35,407 nt of DNA, from positions 1 to 35,407 of the forward strand of contig JAJQCX010000053.1 in the NCBI GenBank assembly GCA_021202495.1, given 5' to 3'. The stretch is from Clostridia bacterium. GTDB taxonomy: Bacteria > Bacillota > Clostridia > UMGS1883. How positions within the stretch are numbered: position 1 is the first letter of the stretch; every line of letters begins with the position of its first letter. The notes beneath the pieces were generated by a model that saw only the letters and a list, made by a program, of their open reading frames with translations, did no database searches and was not told the origin of the DNA. Made by a program: the position numbers and the translations under genes. Shown here piece after piece: positions 1 through 7,887 of this stretch.

Positions 1-2
1 CG

Positions 3-440
3 GTTATAGCATCAATACTCGGTCTTGCCGCAAAGGAAGAGGTTGTCGGTGTTCTTGGACAATTTGCGGCTATGTCCGACGCGCTTGATGTGGTAGAAAC
101 AGGCGGAAGCCTCGCCCCGATTGCCGCATTGTTAGGCAACAGCGCTGTTGTGGGCTACGCGTTCCTTGCGTTCAATCTTTTATGCGCACCTTGCTTCGCG
201 GCGATAAACACTATTCGCGTTGAAATGCAAAACGGTAAGCTGGCTGCGTTTGCAATCGCATATCAGTGCGTGTTTGCATACGCGGTATCGTTGATAATTT
301 ATCAATTCGGATCCTTGTTCACAGGCGGCGGTTTTACAGCGGGAACATTCGCGGCTATCGCGGTGCTTGCTTTTATCCTGTTTATGCTGTTGCGCCCCAG
401 ATATAAACCGGCAAAAAAAGCGAAAAAAGTCGCTGCGTGA
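3..440 (+). CDS. feoB: Ferrous iron transport protein B, C-terminal part (truncated by window edge)
   Basis: Open frame from window start; VIASILGLAAKEEVVGVLGQF...ALLGNSAVVGYAFLAFNLLCAPCFAAINTIRVEM resembles the FeoB C-terminal membrane domain. Confidence 0.85.
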   Translation, partial: VIASILGLAAKEEVVGVLGQFAAMSDALDVVETGGSLAPIAALLGNSAVVGYAFLAFNLLCAPCFAAINTIRVEMQNGKLAAFAIAYQCVFAYAVSLIIYQFGSLFTGGGFTAGTFAAIAVLAFILFMLLRPRYKPAKKAKKVAA

Positions 441-460
441 TTCGCCAATAGGAGTTATAT

Positions 461-625
461 ATGAATTGGATAATAAATAATTTGGCGTCTGTTGTTGTGG
501 GTATGATTTTGCTTGCGGCTGTTATAATCGCTGTTTGCAAGCTCATAAAAGATCGGAAACACGGCGGCTGCGGCAATGGCTGCTCCGGCTGCTCGCTTGC
601 CGGAAAATGCCCTCATCACAAATGA
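461..625 (+). CDS. FeoB-associated Cys-rich small membrane protein (54 aa, below ORF-track cutoff)
   Basis: GGAG upstream of ATG; MNWIINNLASVVVGMILLAAVIIAVCKLIKDRKHGGCGNGCSGCSLAGKCPHHK: one TM helix plus Cys-rich tail, directly after feoB. Confidence 0.75.
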   Translation: MNWIINNLASVVVGMILLAAVIIAVCKLIKDRKHGGCGNGCSGCSLAGKCPHHK

Positions 626-629
626 CAAA

Positions 630-664
630 AAAGGCAGATGTTTCATCATGAGATGTCTGCCTTT
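630..664 (+). terminator. Hairpin terminator after feoB-associated ORF
   Basis: aaaggcagatgtttcatcatgagatgtctgccttt, long stem starting 5 nt after the stop codon. Confidence 0.6.
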
Positions 665-698
665 AAAAGAATATTTATGTTTACGGAGAGGCTGCAAA

Positions 699-947
699 AT
701 GATAAAGACTATATTACAAATAGAAGGTATGTCCTGCGGAATGTGCGAAGCTCATATAAACGATATCATCCGCCGCACGTTCAATGTGAAAAGCGTAAAA
801 TCATCACATAAGAAAAAATCAACAGAAATATTGTCGGAGCTGCCCATTGATGAGAAAGAGCTTAAAAAAGCGATTTCAGCTATCGGCTATACGCTTATTG
901 ACATTCGGAGTGAAGAATGTATAAAAAAGGGATTTTGGAATGGGTGA
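699..947 (+). CDS. Heavy-metal-associated (HMA) domain protein, 82 aa
   Basis: MIKTILQIEGMSCGMCEAHINDIIRRTFNV...; GMSCGMC metal-binding motif; SD-like ggagag upstream. Confidence 0.75.
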   Translation: MIKTILQIEGMSCGMCEAHINDIIRRTFNVKSVKSSHKKKSTEILSELPIDEKELKKAISAIGYTLIDIRSEECIKKGFWNG

Positions 948-1018
948 AACTTATGAACGCTGTCGGCGCGGTGATTTTCATAGTTATGATTATAAAGCTA
1001 TTGACAGAGCTGTTGTAA
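917..1018 (+). CDS. Putative 33-aa single-pass membrane peptide
   Basis: MYKKGILEWVKLMNAVGAVIFIVMIIKLLTELL, overlaps end of HMA ORF; hydrophobic core; no homology checked. Confidence 0.35.
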   Translation: MYKKGILEWVKLMNAVGAVIFIVMIIKLLTELL

Positions 1019-1047
1019 AGTGCTTGATAGTGAACAGTATGTATAAA

Positions 1048-1082
1048 AAAGGCAGATATTTCATTATGAAATGTCTGCCTTT
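1048..1082 (+). terminator. Hairpin terminator, near-identical to 630-664
   Basis: aaaggcagatatttcattatgaaatgtctgccttt. Confidence 0.55.
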
Positions 1083-1097
1083 TAAACCACTCTATGC

Positions 1098-1325
1098 TTA
1101 CTCCAATCCGTTCTTATACACCGCACCCCAGTCTTCCATAGACTTGATGACGGGGCGCATTGATTCGCCCAAATCGCTGAGAGCATATTCCACCCGCGGC
1201 GGAACTTCGGGATAGACTGTCCTTGTGATAATTCCGTCTTCCTCTATAGAGCGCAGGCTGTCCGTGAGTACCTTTTGACTGATTCCGTCCAAATCTCGCC
1301 GCAGCTCGTTAAACCGCCACGGGCG
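1098..1325 (-). pseudogene. HxlR-family transcriptional regulator remnant (C-terminal two thirds only)
   Basis: RPWRFNELRRDLDGISQKVLTDSLRSIEEDGIITRTVYPEVPPRVEYALSDLGESMRPVIKSMEDWG is HxlR-like; the expected N-terminal CPVE...GGKWK segment is absent and a terminator-like hairpin lies there. Confidence 0.6.
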
Positions 1326-1344
1326 CTTAAATGTTGACACACCA

Positions 1345-1381
1345 AAAAAGCGGCGGCTGTCCGAAACAAACGGACAGCCGC
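1345..1381 (-). terminator. Rho-independent terminator-like hairpin inside the HxlR locus
   Basis: GCGGCTGTCCG aaacaaa CGGACAGCCGC, 11-bp perfect stem, followed on minus strand by T6. Confidence 0.6.
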
Positions 1382-1420
1382 ATCTTTTGCCGATATGATT
1401 AAAAATCAAAAAAAGTATTG

Positions 1421-1440
1421 ACTCCATTATAATGGTGGAG
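1421..1440. promoter_or_regulatory. Palindromic operator candidate upstream of MATE gene
   Basis: actCCATTATAATGGtggag: perfect 12-bp palindrome 1424-1435 that includes a TATAAT -10-like hexamer. Confidence 0.45.
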
Positions 1441-1481
1441 TGTAAAATAGAAAGAGTGCATAAATAATTGGAGGAATAAGC

Positions 1482-2861
1482 ATGAGCAATAATATAACCG
1501 AAACACAAAATCCGCTGGGTGTGAAGCCGCTTGGGTGGCTCATTCCGCATTACGCAATTCCGGCGACGGTCGCGCTTGTTGTAAATGCGCTCTATAACAT
1601 TGTCGATCAGATTTTCATAGGCCAAAGCGTCGGCTATTTGGGAAACGCGGCGACGAACGTAATCAATCCTCTTATGGTGGGCATGATTGCCGTTGCGACG
1701 CTTTGGGGCGACGGGTGCGCGTCCTACGCAAGCCTGCAGCAGGGAAAGGGCAACCGCGAAAGCGCGTCAATCGGCGTGTGCAACACGTTTGCCGCGTCGT
1801 TCGTCTTGGGGCTCATCGTGATGGTGCTTTCATGGATTTTCATGGAGCCGCTGTGCAACCTTTTCGGCGCTTCGGAAAATTCGCTGCCCTATGCGATGGA
1901 ATACGGCTATGTTATCGCGCTCGGTTTTCCGCTCATGGCGATTTTAAACCCCGTTACGGCATGCATCCGCGTTGACGGCGGCGCGACCTACGGCATGGTG
2001 GGGCTGCTTGTCGCCTGCTGCTCGAATGTCATTCTCGACGCCGTCTTTTGCCTGGGGCTTGGCTGGGGCGTGCGCGGCGCGGCAATAGCGACAATACTCG
2101 GTGAATTGATAAACGTTTTGTGGGTTGTGGCGTATATCCCGCGCTTTAAAACGGTGTCCATCCGCAAAAAATATTTCCGTCCGAACCTTTCCGTCATTAA
2201 AAGCATAGCCGCGCTCGGCGTTTCGAGCTTTATTTTGCAGATGTCGTTTGCGCTCATTTCCGCAGTTGCAAACAACATGCTCGCAATTTACGGCGCGCTT
2301 TCAAAATACGGCGCGGACATAACTGTCGCGGCGTTCGGAATTACGATAAAAATTTATCAGGTCGCCCTCAACGTTGTGCAGGGCTTTGTCACGGGCTCAC
2401 AGCCGATAATGGGCTACAACTACGGCGCGGGCAAATACGAGCGCACAAAAGCCACGTTTAAAATTTCCGTGATCGCGGGAACGATATTCTTGATTATCGC
2501 GACGATTGTCTTTCAGCTTTGCCCGATGTCGCTCGTCTCCCTTTTCGGCTCGGAAACGGAACTTTACAACGAATTTGCGGTGATGTGCCTGAGGATTTTC
2601 CTCATGTGCTGCATAGCAAACGGACTGCAGACCTGCACAAGCGTTTTCTTTCAGTCGGTGGGAAAGCCTGTGCAGGCGTCGGTCAATACTTTTGTAAAGC
2701 AAATTCTTCTTGTTCCGCTCGGCATGGTTATAATGGCGCACATAATCGGCGTGAAGGGCGTTCTTTGGGCGGGCGCCGTCAGCGACACTATTGCTTTTGT
2801 GATATCTATTGTTCTTTTGAAACTTAACTGGAAGGATATATTCGTAACAGCTCAGCCATGA
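1482..2861 (+). CDS. MATE family efflux transporter
   Basis: 459 aa, MATE-like NALYNIVDQIFIGQSVGYLGNAATNV...; SD ggagg upstream. Confidence 0.9.
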   Translation: MSNNITETQNPLGVKPLGWLIPHYAIPATVALVVNALYNIVDQIFIGQSVGYLGNAATNVINPLMVGMIAVATLWGDGCASYASLQQGKGNRESASIGVCNTFAASFVLGLIVMVLSWIFMEPLCNLFGASENSLPYAMEYGYVIALGFPLMAILNPVTACIRVDGGATYGMVGLLVACCSNVILDAVFCLGLGWGVRGAAIATILGELINVLWVVAYIPRFKTVSIRKKYFRPNLSVIKSIAALGVSSFILQMSFALISAVANNMLAIYGALSKYGADITVAAFGITIKIYQVALNVVQGFVTGSQPIMGYNYGAGKYERTKATFKISVIAGTIFLIIATIVFQLCPMSLVSLFGSETELYNEFAVMCLRIFLMCCIANGLQTCTSVFFQSVGKPVQASVNTFVKQILLVPLGMVIMAHIIGVKGVLWAGAVSDTIAFVISIVLLKLNWKDIFVTAQP

Positions 2862-2862
2862 A

Positions 2863-2984
2863 AAGTGACGTCACACGTCGAAAAGAGCGCCGAGAAAACG
2901 CTCTGCGTTGTCTCGGCGGAGGGGGTGCGGGGGAGGAAATGCCCCCGCGTAAAATCGTCAAAAACCAAAGCGTCTTTGGTTTTT
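2863..2984. repeat. Copy 1 of a ~120-bp three-hairpin intergenic element ending in a terminator-like stem
   Basis: Strong match to 35286-35407; stems CGCCGAGA/TCTCGGCG, GCGGGGG/CCCCCGC, AAAAACCAAAG/CTTTGGTTTTT. Confidence 0.8.
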
Positions 2985-3102
2985 GACTCCTCTATCGCGG
3001 TAGCCCGCCGTAGGCGGGCGTAAGCGTAAGCGCGCGATGTGAAAAGAGGTTTACGGGGAAAAGCGGAGCTTGTCCCCGTGTTCAGCCGCGAAGCGGCTGA
3101 AC
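2985..3102. repeat. Cluster of further palindromes (three more hairpins)
   Basis: GCCCGCC gta GGCGGGC inside ATCGCG/CGCGAT; ACGGGG..AAGC gga GCTT..CCCCGT; GTTCAGCCGC gaa GCGGCTGAAC (3080-3102). Confidence 0.7.
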
Positions 3103-3149
3103 TGTAACATATATTTCCGTCAGAATCAACGAAGGGATAAGGGGGAGGC

Positions 3150-3178
3150 TTTACTTTATAATCAAAGTATGGTATAAT
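3150..3178 (+). promoter_or_regulatory. Putative sigma-A promoter for the YczE-like gene
   Basis: TTTACT - 17 bp - TATAAT. Confidence 0.5.
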
Positions 3179-3207
3179 ATCAGAAAAACAGAAGGAAGTA
3201 ATACCAA

Positions 3208-3867
3208 ATGATTAAAAGTAAGGCTCCGGGGCGCAGGTTTGTTATTTATATTATCGGTCTTTTCATAATGACGATGGGCATAGCGCTCTCGGTCAAGTCA
3301 AACTTGGGAGTGCCGCCGGTGAGCTCGATTCCGTATACGATTACATGCGTATTCGGGATTGAAATGGGCAACGCGACAATTTTGTTCCATGCTTTTCTTG
3401 TGCTTTTGCAGATAATACTGCTGCGCAAAAATTTTAAAGTGATAAATCTGCTGCAAATCGTCGTGGGCGTTGTTTTCGGCAAATTTACGACGTTGTGCAA
3501 CTATTTGGCGGGAATGCTGCCGGCTGTCGACAACATGGTAATTCGGATAATATTTGTGCTGATAAGCACGATTCTTGTCGCGGTGGGGATTTTTTTCTAT
3601 TTGCCCGCAAACATTATGCCGCTTGCCGGAGAGGGCGCAATGCAGGCGGTGTCGCAGATAACGAAAATTGAATTTTCAAAGGTGAAAATAGGCTTTGATG
3701 TGACCATGGTTGTAATTTCGCTGACGGTCTGCCTGATCGCCCTTCACACCATGGGAAGCGTCGGAGCGGGAACGATTGTGTCGGCGTTTTTGGTGGGCTT
3801 TAATTTGGGTGCGATAAATAAGAAGTTCGGAGCATGGCGGGATAAATTGCTGTGCGTAAATGCGTAA
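3208..3867 (+). CDS. YczE/YitT-like multi-pass membrane protein
   Basis: FVIYIIGLFIMTMGIALSVKSNLGVPPVSSIPYTI... resembles the YczE/YyaS family. Confidence 0.65.
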   Translation: MIKSKAPGRRFVIYIIGLFIMTMGIALSVKSNLGVPPVSSIPYTITCVFGIEMGNATILFHAFLVLLQIILLRKNFKVINLLQIVVGVVFGKFTTLCNYLAGMLPAVDNMVIRIIFVLISTILVAVGIFFYLPANIMPLAGEGAMQAVSQITKIEFSKVKIGFDVTMVVISLTVCLIALHTMGSVGAGTIVSAFLVGFNLGAINKKFGAWRDKLLCVNA

Positions 3868-3879
3868 TACATAAAAAAT

Positions 3880-3905
3880 GCGGCTGTCTCGGCAGCCGCT
3901 TTTTT
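3880..3905. terminator. Bidirectional terminator
   Basis: aaaaaat GCGGCTG tctcgg CAGCCGC tttttt between convergent genes. Confidence 0.8.
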
Positions 3906-4686
3906 ATGTGTCAATCACCTGTATCTCATTGTATCTGCTGTTGATTTCAAGCTCGTCGCGGATTAAATTTGAAACAATCGCAAGCCGGTTTGAAGATGAG
4001 CCGAATTGTTGATCGATAAATTCGACGTGGTTCATGTGGGGCTCAAATTCAACCTGCAGGCAGCGGTACTCTCCCTTTGGGATTTCGATTATTTTTTCGT
4101 CCTTCACATCGGTCGGCAAAACCTCGTAAAAGAGGAATTGCCGAATTTTATTTTCATTGAATGTGAACATAAACCCCGTCGGCAATACGGCGGAAAAGCC
4201 TTTGCGCTCGGCATAATCGAAAAGCTCTGTCGAAATGCGCCCGAACTGCGTTATGTTTGCCAAGTCGCCTATGTATTCCTCAACGATGAAAAACCGCGCG
4301 TGAATTTCTCTTTTGTAAATGCCTTTGCAGTCGGAATAGTGATTTTGCTCATCTCGGCATTTTAAGGCGTATTCAATCTTTTGCAAATCATTTTGCAGCT
4401 TTTGCATTTTCATTTCGGCAATGCGTTTGCCGTCGTTTAACATTTTTTTCTGCCAGTAAACGTTTTCGTCTTGATATTGCTTCATTTCCTTTAACGGAAT
4501 GTCTAAATTTATGCACAGCAAAATAATGTCCAGTGCTGAAAGCTGCTCTGTGGCGTAGTAGCGGTATTTCGTTTTCGGGTCGATATATGCGGGGCAAAGA
4601 ATGCCGAGTTTTTCGTAATAGAGAAGCGAATTTATGTTGACGCTGCGAAGCTTTGCGAATTCGCCTATCGTGAGATAGTCCTTCAT
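3904..4686 (-). CDS. MerR family transcriptional regulator with effector-binding-like C-terminal domain
   Basis: MKDYLTIGEFAKLRSVNINSLLYYEKLGILCPAYIDPKTKYRYY; MerR HTH; start overlaps upstream LysR stop (ATGA). Confidence 0.8.
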   Translation of the reverse strand: MKDYLTIGEFAKLRSVNINSLLYYEKLGILCPAYIDPKTKYRYYATEQLSALDIILLCINLDIPLKEMKQYQDENVYWQKKMLNDGKRIAEMKMQKLQNDLQKIEYALKCRDEQNHYSDCKGIYKREIHARFFIVEEYIGDLANITQFGRISTELFDYAERKGFSAVLPTGFMFTFNENKIRQFLFYEVLPTDVKDEKIIEIPKGEYRCLQVEFEPHMNHVEFIDQQFGSSSNRLAIVSNLIRDELEINSRYNEIQVIDT

Positions 4687-5567
4687 CTGTAAATCCCTCC
4701 CTGCGCCGCGGCTTTTCGCTCCTCGAAAAAGGCGGAGAGAAAGTCGAAAAAGTCGGTAACGTGGCGGTTGTCGGCTTTGTTTTTGTTGTGAGATATGACA
4801 ACCTCTCTCTTCCACGCAAAGCCCTCAATCGCAAGAAGCCTGACGTTTTCGTGCTCAATCGCGCCCCACGTAAATTCGGGCCAGAAGCCTACGCCCAAGT
4901 TTGCGGCAATCATGTTTTTCACGGCGGCGGGGTTGTCGCTTTCAAATATAATTCTCGGCTCGAAGCCCGCCGCTTTACAGCGCGCGTCGCATATGCTGCG
5001 GAATTGACGCGAGCCCATGAGGCTGATAAAGCCCTCTTGGCGCATTTCGTCAAGGGAGACGCTTGTGCGAGTGTCAAATTTGCCGCCGGAGGGCACGGCG
5101 ATAAATATGTTTTCGCTTATGCAGTACGCCTTTTCGTCGGGCTCGTGCTCCTCTTTTGTCGTTATCTCAATGTCAAAGAGATCGTCGCCCGCGTTTTGCA
5201 AAAGCTGAAAGCTTACGTTATCGTGCTTTGCCTTGTATTTTATTATCGCCTCGGTGACAAGCGAGGACGCCGCGTTCACGCTGACGTGAATTGTCTCATC
5301 CCACAGCCGCGCCATCGTCGCGAGGTGCGAGGGGATTTCATCAAGCTCGGCTACAATGGGGGAGAGTGTGTCGCGCAAGTATTTCCCGTATGCCGTCAGC
5401 ACAATGCCGCGCCCTTTGTGGACGAAAAGCGGTACGCCCATTGCTTCCTCAAGTTTTTTCATCGCCTGTGAAAGCGCGGGCTGCGCAATGAGCAGCCTCT
5501 CCACGCTTTTTGTCATGCTGCCCGTTTCGGCAATGTCGAGAAAATAGCGGTACCGCGTCAGCTCCAT
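4683..5567 (-). CDS. LysR family transcriptional regulator
   Basis: MELTRYRYFLDIAETGSMTKSVERLLIAQPALSQAMKKLEEAMGVPLFVHKGRGIVLTAYGKY. Confidence 0.85.
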   Translation of the reverse strand: MELTRYRYFLDIAETGSMTKSVERLLIAQPALSQAMKKLEEAMGVPLFVHKGRGIVLTAYGKYLRDTLSPIVAELDEIPSHLATMARLWDETIHVSVNAASSLVTEAIIKYKAKHDNVSFQLLQNAGDDLFDIEITTKEEHEPDEKAYCISENIFIAVPSGGKFDTRTSVSLDEMRQEGFISLMGSRQFRSICDARCKAAGFEPRIIFESDNPAAVKNMIAANLGVGFWPEFTWGAIEHENVRLLAIEGFAWKREVVISHNKNKADNRHVTDFFDFLSAFFEERKAAAQGGIYR

Positions 5568-5682
5568 AATAACCCCTCCATTCATAAGTGAAATTTATGG
5601 ATTTGATATAAATTATATATTGGACTTTTGATAATGTCAATACTATAATGAAATCGAAATATGAATTACGGAGGAATTAACA

Positions 5683-5988
5683 ATGACAAACTTTCTTGAA
5701 GCTATGATGCTTATCTGCTTTGGGCTTTCGTGGCCTATCTCAATTTACAAGTCGCTCACGTCGCGCACGGCGCAGGGCAAGAGCGTGCTCTTTGAGCTGT
5801 TCATTTGGGTGGGCTACGTTTGCGGCATATTCAAAAAGGCGATAGATCTTTATCAGAATCCCAATCAGGAGTGGCTTTTTTACCTCGCGTTCGCGTTTTA
5901 CGTACTGAATTTGGCGGAAATAACGATTGATATGGTGCTCTATGTTAGAAATTTAAAGCTTGACGACAAGTGCAAGCGTGCCGCTTGA
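5683..5988 (+). CDS. Small membrane protein (101 aa), PQ-loop/SemiSWEET-like appearance
   Basis: Several hydrophobic segments, LSWPISIYKSLTSRTAQGKS motif; divergent from LysR. Confidence 0.55.
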   Translation: MTNFLEAMMLICFGLSWPISIYKSLTSRTAQGKSVLFELFIWVGYVCGIFKKAIDLYQNPNQEWLFYLAFAFYVLNLAEITIDMVLYVRNLKLDDKCKRAA

Positions 5989-5989
5989 G

Positions 5990-6104
5990 ATTAATGCAGA
6001 AATAATAATGCAGAATGCAGAAAGACGGAACAAATTCAGCGGAGCTGAATTTGAATGGATGCGCCTGTGGGCGCGGGGCGGCAAGCAGGATGCTTGGGAG
6101 GCGG
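5990..6104. repeat. Short repeats and three small-loop hairpins
   Basis: ATGCAGAA x3 (5994, 6008, 6015); AAATTCAGC gga GCTGAATTT; GCGCC tgtg GGCGC; CAAGCA gga TGCTTG. Confidence 0.55.
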
Positions 6105-6109
6105 TCTGA

Positions 6110-6304
6110 ATGAAAGATGCGTATCAAATTCCGATTAAAGTGAAATACACCGCAAAGATTGAGGATGTTGACTTTTTTGAGGGGCAGATATGCGAAGCGG
6201 AGATTTTGAAAAGCGACGCTTCGGGGCGGTGGTATTTGATAAAATATCCCGACGGGGCGCAGTATGCCTGCCCGCGGAGCTGGTTTGCGCCGATTGGAGA
6301 GTAA
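6110..6304 (+). CDS. Hypothetical 64-aa protein
   Basis: MKDAYQIPIKVKYTAKIEDVDFFEGQICEAEILKSDASGRWYLIKYPDGAQYACPRSWFAPIGE; globular composition, followed by terminator. Confidence 0.5.
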   Translation: MKDAYQIPIKVKYTAKIEDVDFFEGQICEAEILKSDASGRWYLIKYPDGAQYACPRSWFAPIGE

Positions 6305-6305
6305 A

Positions 6306-6337
6306 AAACACAGCGCCGCAGATGTGGCGCTGTGTTT
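6306..6337. terminator. Bidirectional hairpin terminator between convergent genes
   Basis: AAACACAGCGCC gcagatgt GGCGCTGTGTTT. Confidence 0.65.
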
Positions 6338-6354
6338 CAAAGATTGATATAAAA

Positions 6355-7623
6355 TTACAAGAACGTTCCTATCAGATTCGACGCCAGAACGACGAGCACG
6401 AGGGCTATCGGGTACGTTGAAGCGTACGCCGAAGCGACGTCCTCCGTGCCGGCAACGCCGATAAGGGTGCCGAGGGCGGGGGTAGATGTCATGCCGCCGG
6501 TGAGGGAGCCGAGGTTGTTCAGAAGCGGGAGTTTGAAGACATACTTTGCCATGACAAAGCCAATCAGGAGCGGCAAGATTGTCATGATAACGCCCGCGAT
6601 GAAGCCGTAAACGACGAGCATGATACCGAGCGACGACTGGCTGACCTGCGCAACAAGGTTTGCGCCGCCTTCAACGCCTGCGCCGACGAGGAACATTGCC
6701 AAGCCAAGCTCGCGGAAAACCTTTAAAACGCTCTCAGGTACGCGAAGGCTGAGACCGCCGACGCGTCCGAAGTGACCGCAGAGCAGCGCAACAATGAGCG
6801 GACCGCCTGTATTGCCGAGGTTGAAGCACGCGCCGTCAAAGCCCTTGCTTGTGAGCGGAATTTTAATCGAGCCGAGCAAAATGCCTAAAATAATCGCAAC
6901 GCCGAAGGACGCAAGACCGAATTCGTCAATGAGAACCGCCTTGTGTTCTTTTTTATGTACTTTTCCCGTTTCAACGTGCTTTATTTCTATTAAAGCGCGT
7001 TCTTTATCCATATCGGCGTTCATGAGCTTGGGGATTATTTGAACGAAAAGCACAACGCCGATAACGCCGAAGGGATATGCCACGGCGTGACCGAGAGCGA
7101 CGAGCGACGTATCCTGCGCAACGTCCTGTGCTGCGGAGAACGCGGGGGTGGAGGTGAGTGCGCCGGAGAGAATGCCTGTCGCGTAGTCCGAGCCGATGCC
7201 GGGAACGAGCGAAAACGCAACCGTGATTGCCGCGCCGATGACGATGATTATAGCGCCGAGCGGAACGTAGCCCTTGGCGTTCTTTTTAAGGTCGTGGAAG
7301 AAGTTCGGGCCCGCGATAAAGCCGACGCTGGTGACAAACAGGATAAGACCTATGCTCTGAATAAACTTGTAATCGGTGATTACGGCGCTGTTTGTCGGGT
7401 CGGGAACATAAAAGTGCGAAATAACGGGAATGTGTTCCACAATGGGAAGCGTGTAGAGATAGCCGCACAAAAGCGCCATCAGAAATACGCCCGCGGTGCC
7501 CAGGCAAATGCCCTTAACCTTAATGTGCCCTATCGCGTAGCCTGTGAGAAAGATGAAAAACGTTCCCATGAGCGTGATTGTAGCCGCGCCCGAAACGGAA
7601 ATAATACTGTTGATAATGTCCAT
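6355..7623 (-). CDS. AspT/YidE-YbjL-like antiporter (aspartate-alanine exchanger superfamily)
   Basis: 422-aa polytopic protein with two related halves (ILSGALTSTPAFSAA / SLTGGMTSTPALGTL). Confidence 0.75.
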   Translation of the reverse strand: MDIINSIISVSGAATITLMGTFFIFLTGYAIGHIKVKGICLGTAGVFLMALLCGYLYTLPIVEHIPVISHFYVPDPTNSAVITDYKFIQSIGLILFVTSVGFIAGPNFFHDLKKNAKGYVPLGAIIIVIGAAITVAFSLVPGIGSDYATGILSGALTSTPAFSAAQDVAQDTSLVALGHAVAYPFGVIGVVLFVQIIPKLMNADMDKERALIEIKHVETGKVHKKEHKAVLIDEFGLASFGVAIILGILLGSIKIPLTSKGFDGACFNLGNTGGPLIVALLCGHFGRVGGLSLRVPESVLKVFRELGLAMFLVGAGVEGGANLVAQVSQSSLGIMLVVYGFIAGVIMTILPLLIGFVMAKYVFKLPLLNNLGSLTGGMTSTPALGTLIGVAGTEDVASAYASTYPIALVLVVLASNLIGTFL

Positions 7624-7714
7624 CGGAAATTCCTCCCAATCTCCACGTCATTTCGACGCCGCTATAAACGAAAAACGCGGGGATATCATAAATTAAATTT
7701 TTTTGATATAATAG

Positions 7715-7880
7715 AGACAGCGGCAATAGCTCGATAATTTTTAGGGCTTCGAGCTCGACTCCCAATCTGGGTATGGTTCTCGTTTCGCACCGCGGATTGT
7801 TTCATACTCTAAGAGTTTAAGAACGTACGTTAAATCGTAAATAAAGGCGAGAACCGCGCCGTAATAACAAATGTCAGGAG
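7715..7880 (+). ncRNA. Candidate IS110 bridge RNA region (5' non-coding end)
   Basis: TATAAT at 7707-7712 followed by structured sequence: TCGAGCTCGA palindrome, CCCAatcTGGG, GGTTCTCG(7775-7782)/CGAGAACC(7848-7855) enclosing a ~65-nt loop. Confidence 0.45.
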
Positions 7881-7887
7881 AATTTTT

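Noticed and set aside
4761-5471. 236-aa plus-strand ORF opposite lysR
   Set aside because: Shadow of LysR; no plausible SD or domain.
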